In this document: positions 6,968-12,978 of the stretch, piece by piece | Numbering within the stretch: the first letter of the stretch is position 1 | How the letters are laid out: each line of letters starts with the position of its first letter | From: Candidatus Methanophagales archaeon | GTDB lineage: Archaea; Halobacteriota; Syntropharchaeia; Alkanophagales; Methanospirareceae | Reading direction: 5' to 3' | Length of the DNA stretch: 13,744 nucleotides | Assembly (NCBI GenBank): GCA_021159475.1 | Contig: JAGGRS010000029.1 | Span: 1 to 13,744 of the forward strand | Translations under genes and position numbers: made by a program | Notes under the pieces: generated by a model | The model's database searches: none | What the model saw: only the letters and a program-made list of their open reading frames with translations | What the model was told of the DNA's origin: nothing

Positions 6968-8066
6968 GCCCGACCAATCGCCGCTGCCGATAGTCCAGCA
7001 ACGACAAGTTCGAGACACGAACACCAACCAATCTTATTTTCTTTCTCTTCTCCTTTCCCTCTCTTTTCGCATTCACACCCATCATCAGTTCTTTTGTTAT
7101 CCGCTTGAGTGTCTCCAGGTCGGAATGAAATGCACCCAACGTCTTCGCTCTCGTTATCACTGTGAAATCCTCGTATTTCACCTTTATACCAACCGTCCTG
7201 AATACAAGACCTTCTGTTTTCAGCGCCTTATGAAGTTCATACGCCAATTCCTCCACACGCTCCTCCAACATCGCCATATCATCTGTGTCCTCTGTGAATG
7301 TCCTCTCCCTGCTCAGCGATTTACGCTCATACGCGGGCTCCACATCGCTATCGTCTATCCCATTTGCAATTAGATGGAGTCGTTCGCCATATTTACCCAG
7401 CCGGGCTACGAGTGACTGGACATCGGCACTGGCGAGTTGCCCTATCTTGAGGATGCCCATTTGCTTGAGTATAGTCTCCGTCTTCGGTCCCACGCCCGGG
7501 ATGCACTTCACGGGTAAAGGAGCTAAGAACTCTTTCGCATTATAATCTTCTACCACCGTCAGACCATCTGGCTTCTCGAAATCCGAGGCTATTTTGGCTA
7601 TCGTCTTGTTCGGTGCCACACCGATTGAGCATGTCAATCTCTCTTTAGCCCATATCTCAGCCTTTATTCGCTCCGCATAAGCTCGAGCCTCTGCCCAGTC
7701 TCGCACCCTTGAACTGATATCAAGGAACGCCTCATCTATACTCACCTGCTCCATCTTATCGGCTTTGGCACGGAGGATAGCCATTATCGCTGCGGAGACA
7801 CGCCTGTATAATTGCATGTTCACGGGCAGGAACTTCGCATCAGGGCAGAGTTTATATGCTCTTGATAACGCCATTGCAGAATGGATACCATATTTACGGG
7901 CTTCATACGAGCATGTGCTCACAACGCCCCTTATCTTGCCACTCTCGATGCCCGCATCACCCACATTACCACCAACAACCACCGGCAGCCCTTTCAACTC
8001 CGGGTGTTCTCTCACTTCAATGGCAGAGAAGAAACTGTCCATATCCACATGCAGTATCACCCTCAT
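6945..8066 (-). CDS. dinB: DNA polymerase IV (Y-family translesion polymerase, DinB/Dpo4)
   Basis: A low-fidelity polymerase that copies past DNA lesions. The 373-residue product has the Y-family signatures: metal-binding Asp8 in [10 protein letters not shown] with steric-gate Phe13, the LPVVVGG and SYEARKYG finger motifs, catalytic Asp111-Glu112 in [31 protein letters not shown], and the helix-hairpin-helix thumb [15 protein letters not shown]. The little-finger domain follows (about 240-355). The C-terminal tail [13 protein letters not shown] lacks the paired aromatics of a canonical PCNA-binding box. The final codons overlap the 3' end of trpB2 by 23 nt on the opposite strand. ATG 8066 lies 12 nt after the pspAB stop, so it is probably co-transcribed with htpX and pspAB. 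Confidence 0.96.
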   Translation of the reverse strand: MRVILHVDMDSFFSAIEVREHPELKGLPVVVGGNVGDAGIESGKIRGVVSTCSYEARKYGIHSAMALSRAYKLCPDAKFLPVNMQLYRRVSAAIMAILRAKADKMEQVSIDEAFLDISSRVRDWAEARAYAERIKAEIWAKERLTCSIGVAPNKTIAKIASDFEKPDGLTVVEDYNAKEFLAPLPVKCIPGVGPKTETILKQMGILKIGQLASADVQSLVARLGKYGERLHLIANGIDDSDVEPAYERKSLSRERTFTEDTDDMAMLEERVEELAYELHKALKTEGLVFRTVGIKVKYEDFTVITRAKTLGAFHSDLETLKRITKELMMGVNAKREGKEKRKKIRLVGVRVSNLSLLDYRQRRLVGLTPPSAY

Positions 8067-8078
8067 ATCTATGCTGCG

Positions 8079-8648
8079 CTACAACGGAATATCCCACATC
8101 GGATACCACTTCTCTATATCGCGCTCCACAGGCAGCTCGTTACGCAGCAATGTGCCCAGCTTTAACTCATACTGCTCGTCCCTCTGCCTGCCATCCCCCA
8201 TAGGTATAAAGGGATAAAAATTGCCACTCTTATAATTGTATATCATGTATATGACTCTATCCCGTTTCTTAAATTTGAATACCGAGCTCAATAGCGATTC
8301 TCCAAATCCATTCTCAATCAGTGTATTGGAGATTAGATGCATGGTGGTGACTATGTCCTCAAAATCCTTGTCCCTGAGCACTATCCATAGATAGCCAAAA
8401 GAATCCTTCACCATCTTATATTCCGTCGCCGTTTCACGCTTCGTTAGTGTCAATAGCTCGCCCAGGTCCGCTCTCAACCGTTCAAAAGTTGTGGATGGTA
8501 TTATCTTGAAGCATATACCTGCTACATCGGCATGAAAGATATCCAGCTTCGTCTCCAGCGTGGTGTATGCGGTAGTGATACTGAACAGTGCTTCGGTCTT
8601 CGACGCCGCTGGTCTTACTCGCCCCAGTAAGGCATCAATAAATCGCAT
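8079..8648 (-). CDS. pspAB: PspA-associated protein PspAB family
   Basis: The 189-residue soluble-looking protein matches my memory of the PspAB family, found beside htpX and phage-shock-type genes in actinobacteria and archaea. It begins MRFIDALLGR and continues with AGICFKI, DSFGYLWIVLRDKDFEDIVTTMHLISNTLIENGFGESLLSSVF, and YNYKSGNFYPFIPM, ending with PVERDIEKWYPMWDIPL. The biochemical activity is not known; a role in envelope stress is inferred from association with Psp proteins and HtpX. I chose ATG 8648 because GGAAGG lies 5 nt upstream and the family starts M-x-F-[IL]-DALLGR; an in-frame ATG at 8666 would add six residues. It overlaps the end of htpX by 14 nt and precedes dinB by 12 nt. 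No pspA homologue is seen in the window. Confidence 0.82.
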   Translation of the reverse strand: MRFIDALLGRVRPAASKTEALFSITTAYTTLETKLDIFHADVAGICFKIIPSTTFERLRADLGELLTLTKRETATEYKMVKDSFGYLWIVLRDKDFEDIVTTMHLISNTLIENGFGESLLSSVFKFKKRDRVIYMIYNYKSGNFYPFIPMGDGRQRDEQYELKLGTLLRNELPVERDIEKWYPMWDIPL

Positions 8649-9549
8649 GGAAGCCTTCCATCGCACGCTCCAGCGCGCTCAATCGCTCAATCCTCTTCTC
8701 AAGTGGCGGATGCGTTGAGAACAGGCTCATGAGTGTATCACCTGATATAGCTGGTATGATGAAGAATGCGTTCATGCCCTCCACCTCGCGCAGGTCTTCT
8801 GATGGAATGCGCTTCATCTGCCCGCTTATCTTTAATAATGCGGAAATAAGAGCAGAGGGGTTACCCGTGATGATTGCCGAGCCTCTGTCCGCTGCGAACT
8901 CGCGATAGCGCGAGAGCGCTCTGATCAAGAGGAAACTGACGAGCCATACGAGTAGAGAGACGATGAATATGAGAATGGCAGCACCAGCGCTCCTGTCCCT
9001 GCTACCCGCGCGGAAGAGAGAGGAGTAAAAGGAGAATCGCATTACAAACCATGCCACGGTAGATAAGAAGCTTGCAACTGTTATCACGAGCACATCACGG
9101 TTCTTAACATGGGTGAGTTCGTGCCCCAGCACGCCCTCCAGCTCCTCATTGTTCAATCTACTCAACAGCCCTGTTGTGACTGCGACAACCGCCTTCTTCT
9201 GACTCCTGCCGGTAGCAAAGGCGTTCGGTATAGGCGTATCTATGACCGCGACACGGGGCTTCGGTAAATTTGCTAAGTTACATAACCGCTCTATTATCGT
9301 ATGTAATTCCGGTCTCTCCTCCCTTGATACTATCTTCGCACCTGTGCTCCAGAGAACGAGCTTATCAGCGAAGTAATACTGAGCGAAGAGGAATATCGCA
9401 GCGATTACCAGCAATGGAAAGAACTCCACAAACTGCGCTAAAATTGTAAGGAACGCGAGATAGACGAGTATCAATAAGCCCGTGGTCAGCACCATCCGCA
9501 CTGCCAATCCCATATCCTTCCCGTACCATTCCTTCGCCTTACTCTTCAT
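8635..9549 (-). CDS. htpX: HtpX-type M48 membrane zinc metalloprotease
   Basis: HtpX degrades misfolded membrane proteins. The 304-residue product has predicted membrane segments at about residues 18-40, 43-60, 153-172 and 188-210. The zinc site is His143-Glu144-x2-His147 (LGHELTHVKNRD), with the third ligand Glu217 in YREFAADRGSA. The family signatures PNAFATG (108-114) and STHPPLEKRIERL (278-290) are present. Length and topology are normal, with the catalytic domain facing the cytoplasm by family knowledge. ATG 9549 is preceded by GGAGGT at 9 nt. It leads the htpX-pspAB-dinB operon, divergent from the PAC2-rqcH operon. Confidence 0.96.
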   Translation of the reverse strand: MKSKAKEWYGKDMGLAVRMVLTTGLLILVYLAFLTILAQFVEFFPLLVIAAIFLFAQYYFADKLVLWSTGAKIVSREERPELHTIIERLCNLANLPKPRVAVIDTPIPNAFATGRSQKKAVVAVTTGLLSRLNNEELEGVLGHELTHVKNRDVLVITVASFLSTVAWFVMRFSFYSSLFRAGSRDRSAGAAILIFIVSLLVWLVSFLLIRALSRYREFAADRGSAIITGNPSALISALLKISGQMKRIPSEDLREVEGMNAFFIIPAISGDTLMSLFSTHPPLEKRIERLSALERAMEGFHAIY

Positions 9550-9591
9550 CGCTCCCTTACCTCCTTACTCCTTATATCTAATCTATCCTCT

Positions 9592-9640
9592 CATTGAAGA
9601 TATATAAATATAAAAAGCCGAAACTATAATCCCTTCAATG
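9592..9640. repeat. 8-bp inverted repeat flanking the htpX TATA box
   Basis: CATTGAAG at 9592-9599 is perfectly complementary in inverted orientation to CTTCAATG at 9633-9640, with a 33-bp spacer. The centres are 41 bp apart, close to four helical turns. It could be a paired operator, but an 8-bp match in a spacer of this size can easily arise by chance. Confidence 0.35.
9599..9617 (-). promoter_or_regulatory. Candidate TATA box for htpX operon
   Basis: Minus-strand TTTTTATATTTATATATC lies about 50-67 bp upstream of the htpX start, leaving room for a leader of about 25 nt that contains the GGAGGT ribosome-binding site. It lies between the arms of an 8-bp inverted repeat (9592-9599 and 9633-9640). 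Confidence 0.5.
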
Positions 9641-9647
9641 GTCTAAT

Positions 9648-9667
9648 ATATAGTAAAATATAGTAAA
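9648..9667 (+). repeat. Tandem 10-bp direct repeat upstream of PAC2-rqcH
   Basis: ATATAGTAAA occurs twice in perfect tandem, so the copies are one helical turn apart. The element is AT-rich and lies 41-60 bp upstream of the PAC2 start, where the TATA box or an upstream control site would be. The region probably contains the promoter; which part acts as TATA box cannot be decided by eye. Confidence 0.5.
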
Positions 9668-9707
9668 TAGTGGGTTAGTATAGGAAGAGAGAATAGCGAG
9701 CGGGGCG

Positions 9708-10526
9708 ATGGAAGAGTTCGAGATAGAAGAATTCTCAATCTACTGGAACGTGGATGAGGAGAAGTTCAAGGATAAGATAAGTAAGCACTACAATATCATG
9801 GTAGCTGGCTTCCCACCGCTCGGTAATATCATACCATACCACCTGAAGGAGCTTTTAAGCGATTCAGAGAAGATAATGAGCTTCTATTCCTATAACTTCC
9901 CGCCGATGGTGGAGGCGCATGATGAGGAGTTTGTGATACCGCACGACGAGCTCTGGTACAGTGAAGAGAAGCGATTGTTCTGTTATATTGGTAAATATCC
10001 GGAGACGGAATATCTGCCAAAGTCGGCATATAAACAGTCAGAGGGGCTGGCACGTGTGGCAAAAGAGCTACATGTCCGCGAATTATACACGGTGGGTGTG
10101 GTGATGCCCTTTCAGCAGCCTTTCAGGAATACCAAGCCGGGTATAGAGGCGTATATAGGCTACTTTGAGGGCTCGCATAAGGAACTGCCCCGTGCTTCCG
10201 TGAAGATGACGAGGAAGAACATTGGCAGATACACAATCATTCGTAAGACGGGACTGGTTCCCGGGTTCGCATCGAAATTGGGCATTGAGAGCTATTCCAT
10301 ACTCGGGGTTGGTAAATATCCCGAAGACCTGCGAGCCTGTGCAGGGGCTTTAAGGGCGTTCAAGCGCATGTCAGGGCTGGAACTGGAGACCGGAGCGATA
10401 GAGAAGATGCTACATGAGAGTGCAGAAGCCGTTGAGGAGCGTATAAAGCAGCAGATAGCGAAGTCTACCTCTACTTATCGTGGCGATGGTGTGGGTGCCG
10501 ATACCTCTCAATACATGTATGGCTGA
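9708..10526 (+). CDS. PAC2 family protein, putative proteasome assembly chaperone with C-terminal HbYX motif
   Basis: The 272-residue product resembles the PAC2 family (archaeal PbaA/PbaB, eukaryotic Pba1/Pba2-related). It has an N-terminal segment of about 28 residues, then YNIMVAGFPPLGNIIPYHLKELL (28-50), which matches the first strand and glycine loop of the fold. LFCYIGKYPET, the helix ARVAKELHVRELYTVGVVMP and a closing SILGVGKYPEDLRACAGALRAFKRM follow. The C-terminal 45 residues are helical and charged, then a Ser/Thr/Gly-rich flexible tail ends Met270-Tyr271-Gly272. That fits the hydrophobic-Tyr-any HbYX signature by which PbaB and proteasomal ATPases dock into alpha-ring pockets. The pocket lysine is conserved in the psmA product of this window. 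The stop codon is immediately followed by the rqcH ATG (TGAATG), indicating an operon. Family assignment is from pattern recognition; function is inferred. Confidence 0.78.
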   Translation: MEEFEIEEFSIYWNVDEEKFKDKISKHYNIMVAGFPPLGNIIPYHLKELLSDSEKIMSFYSYNFPPMVEAHDEEFVIPHDELWYSEEKRLFCYIGKYPETEYLPKSAYKQSEGLARVAKELHVRELYTVGVVMPFQQPFRNTKPGIEAYIGYFEGSHKELPRASVKMTRKNIGRYTIIRKTGLVPGFASKLGIESYSILGVGKYPEDLRACAGALRAFKRMSGLELETGAIEKMLHESAEAVEERIKQQIAKSTSTYRGDGVGADTSQYMYG

Positions 10527-12419
10527 ATGAAGGAATCGCTGAGCAGTGTGGATATAGCAGTAATTGTCAGGGAGTTACAGGAGGAGCTGATAGGAGCCAG
10601 AGTGGAGAAGGTCTACCAGATAGGGCGCGAAGAGATAAGATTAAAACTCCATCAGAAGAACAGGGGTTCCATTGATTTAGTAATAGAGGCGGGTAAACGA
10701 ATACACATAACGAGATACAGGCGAGAGGCGCCGCGAGTGCCTTCTAACTTCGCAATGCTACTCAGGAAGCACCTCGGTGGCGGCTGGATTGTTGGAATTC
10801 AACAGTTCGAGTTCGATCGGATAGTGGAGTTGAGAGTGAAGAGCAGAGAGGGCGAGCTCGGTCTGATAGCGGAGTTACTGCCGAGGGGTAATATCCTCCT
10901 GGTAGATGCTCGGGGTGAGATATTGCATCCTTTTAGACGGATGAGCTTCTCAGCGCGTGAGATAAAACCCCATGCGCGCTACGAGAGACCGCCTTCAAGA
11001 GTAAACCCGGTGCGAATGACCGCGGAAGAATTGAAGCTTATATGCAGCACCTCAGATAGAGATGTGGTTCGAACGCTTGCACTGGATCTGGGTCTGGGTG
11101 GAGTGTATGCGGAAGAAGTCTGTGAGCGGGCATGCATTGATAGGCACAGGCGAGCCAGTGAGCTTGAGGATGCGGAGGTGCAGACCGTATGGGATACGAT
11201 ACAGGAAGTATTGAAGCCGGTGGTGACAGGAGAAGGGTTGAGACCGCATATCGTGATAGAGAACGGTGAGAGGGTGGATGTCCTGCCCTTTGAGTTGTGC
11301 AGGTATCGCGATAGCGATGCGGAGAAGATATTCTTTCCATCATTTAATGACGCCGTGGATGAGTTCTTCACCGAGAGGATAGTGGAGCGCGTAGAAGCGG
11401 CAGCACAGAACGAGCGTGAGAGCCGTATCGCGCAATACGAACGCATATTAAAGGAACAGAAGGAGGCACTGCGTGATTTCCAGGCGAAGGAGGCGGAATG
11501 CAGGAGAATAGGCGAGCTTATCTATGCGAGATACAGCGAGATAGAGGAAATCCTGCGTAAGATGGACATAAAAAAGAGGATAGTGGAGGTGTCTCTGCCC
11601 GGATTTACACTGGAGATTGATACTTCTATATCCTTATTCAAGAACGCAAGCATCTGGTATGAGCGTGCGAAGGCATTCAAGAGGAAGCGAGAGGGCGTGG
11701 AGCGGGCAATAGAAGAGACGATGGCGAAGCTGAAGCAAGAGCAGGCAAGGGCACGAGAAGTGGCAGTTGCGAAAGGCGCGATACCGGAGAAGCGTGCTGT
11801 GCGAACCAATAAGAAGGAGTGGTACGAGCGGTTCAGGTGGTTTGTGACCTCAGAAGGTGTTCTTGTGATTGCGGGCAAGGATGCAACCACGAATGAGATG
11901 CTGGTGAAGAAGTATATGGACAGGAAAGACCTCTTCTGTCATACACAGGCAAGTGGTGCACCGGTTGTGATAGCAAAATGCAACGGTGAACTCTCAGATA
12001 GGGGTTTGAAGGCGATAGCGCAATTCGCAGTTTCGTATTCCAGCTTGTGGAAATATGGGTTCTACGAGGGTGAGTGTTATTTTGTTAGAGGTGAGCAGGT
12101 GAGCAAGAGACCGCCGTCGGGCGAGTATATAGCCAAAGGTAGCTTTATAGTGCGGGGCAAGAGGCGGTATCTCAAGGCACCTTTAGGGCTATGTATAGGT
12201 ATTGAGAATGGCAGGCTGGTTGCGGTTCCGGAATTGGAGAAGGACAGGCTGGAATTATTCGTGGAGCTGACGCCCGATAATGAGCTGGATAAGAATTCGC
12301 TCGCAAATAAGATTGTGGAGTTCTTTAATGCGCAAGGTGAGGGTAAAGCGGTAACCCATGATGAGGTATTGAGTCTCTTACCGCCGGGTAAGTCGAGGAT
12401 TAAGGCGAAGTCGGCATAG
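10527..12419 (+). CDS. rqcH: Ribosome quality control protein RqcH (NEMF/Rqc2/FbpA family)
   Basis: RqcH binds large subunits carrying stalled peptidyl-tRNA and, in bacteria, recruits tRNA-Ala to add C-terminal alanine tails that mark the chain for degradation. The 630-residue product contains the NFACT-N domain (about 1-180) with MLLRKHLGGG and Asp97-Arg98 in FDRIVEL, the pair needed for tailing. A helix-hairpin-helix-like region (about 178-206, ALDLGLGGVYAEEVC) follows, then coiled coils at about 282-350 and 378-415. The NFACT-R domain is at about 430-550 (WYERFRWFVTSEGVLVIAGKDATTNEMLVKKYM, HTQASGAPVVI) and a C-terminal segment completes it. The length is typical for archaeal members. ATG 10527 directly abuts the PAC2 stop and the first residues (SSVDIAVIVRELQEEL) match the family start. 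Its stop is 3 nt from convergent yjbQ. Confidence 0.95.
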   Translation: MKESLSSVDIAVIVRELQEELIGARVEKVYQIGREEIRLKLHQKNRGSIDLVIEAGKRIHITRYRREAPRVPSNFAMLLRKHLGGGWIVGIQQFEFDRIVELRVKSREGELGLIAELLPRGNILLVDARGEILHPFRRMSFSAREIKPHARYERPPSRVNPVRMTAEELKLICSTSDRDVVRTLALDLGLGGVYAEEVCERACIDRHRRASELEDAEVQTVWDTIQEVLKPVVTGEGLRPHIVIENGERVDVLPFELCRYRDSDAEKIFFPSFNDAVDEFFTERIVERVEAAAQNERESRIAQYERILKEQKEALRDFQAKEAECRRIGELIYARYSEIEEILRKMDIKKRIVEVSLPGFTLEIDTSISLFKNASIWYERAKAFKRKREGVERAIEETMAKLKQEQARAREVAVAKGAIPEKRAVRTNKKEWYERFRWFVTSEGVLVIAGKDATTNEMLVKKYMDRKDLFCHTQASGAPVVIAKCNGELSDRGLKAIAQFAVSYSSLWKYGFYEGECYFVRGEQVSKRPPSGEYIAKGSFIVRGKRRYLKAPLGLCIGIENGRLVAVPELEKDRLELFVELTPDNELDKNSLANKIVEFFNAQGEGKAVTHDEVLSLLPPGKSRIKAKSA

Positions 12420-12422
12420 TAT

Positions 12423-12839
12423 TTATCCTATTATCTGCAGTATAAGCCGTCTTGACCGTCGTTTATTGTCCAGTTCGATGAATACCACCTGCTGCCACGT
12501 CCCCAGCATCAGCTTTTTATTCCTGAAAGGGACAGTAAGGGATGGACCGATAAAAGAGGCTCGGACATGTGAATGTCCATTGCCATCATGCCATCTATAC
12601 TCATGCTCGTAATTTATATCACGCGGGAATAGTCGCTCCAGTGCGTTTGGCAGGTCGTGCAGCAATCCAGGTTCGTATTCGATGGTCGTTACTGCACCGG
12701 TAGAACCGGGCACAAAGATGGTGACAATGCCGTTCTCTATCTCCGATTCCCTCAACTTGCTATTTACTTCGCCTGTTATGTCTATTATATCCACCTCGCC
12801 CCGCGTATCAAACCGCAGCTCCTTCGTCTCCACTACCAT
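12423..12839 (-). CDS. YjbQ / UPF0047 family protein
   Basis: The 138-residue product has the full UPF0047 signature: FVPGSTGAVTTIEYEPGLLHDL (42-63), a histidine-rich segment HEYRWHDGNGHSHVRASFIGPS (79-100; His79, His84, His89 and His91), and LGTWQQVVFIELD (112-124) with a basic end. Members are small trimeric proteins of uncertain physiological role; some complement weak thiamine-phosphate synthase activity, hence the name secondary thiamine-phosphate synthase. ATG 12839 has only a weak GGGT ribosome-binding site, and an AT-rich TATA-like stretch lies about 20 bp upstream. It is convergent with rqcH and co-oriented with the downstream-truncated inositol-phosphate gene, 139 nt away. Confidence 0.93.
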   Translation of the reverse strand: MVVETKELRFDTRGEVDIIDITGEVNSKLRESEIENGIVTIFVPGSTGAVTTIEYEPGLLHDLPNALERLFPRDINYEHEYRWHDGNGHSHVRASFIGPSLTVPFRNKKLMLGTWQQVVFIELDNKRRSRRLILQIIG

Positions 12840-12850
12840 TTACCCTTGAT

Positions 12851-12870
12851 ATTATATATATTAAATATTA
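12851..12870 (-). promoter_or_regulatory. Candidate TATA box for yjbQ-like gene
   Basis: Minus-strand TTTAATATATATAATAT lies within about 15-30 bp of ATG 12839, consistent with a very short leader. It forms the left part of a 139-bp spacer (12840-12978), which otherwise shows no coding potential. The spacer also has minus-strand T-runs (TTTTTG and ATTTTTAG) that might end transcription of the upstream gene. Confidence 0.4.
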
Positions 12871-12978
12871 AATGAAAGGTGAAACTTCTCTAAAAATCTC
12901 CTCTAAGTCGGTTAAGTATGGAAGACAAAAACATAGGTATAAAATTGTTTCAGAATCTTTAAACCTTCCAATCTCGTA

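Noticed and set aside
6560..7027. Minus-strand open frame of 155 codons spanning the trpB2 end and dinB end
   Set aside because: Both strands here are already explained by trpB2 and dinB. The protein shows no conserved motif.
8649..8666. Upstream ATG giving a six-residue extension of PspAB
   Set aside because: The ATG at 8648 has a GGAAGG ribosome-binding site 5 nt away and matches the family N-terminus; the extension MRWKAS does not.
12840..12978. Possible small RNA or peptide gene in the 139-bp spacer before yjbQ
   Set aside because: The longest minus-strand frame is about 14 codons with no ribosome-binding site, and I found no stable hairpin or C/D box pair; promoter and T-runs explain the composition.
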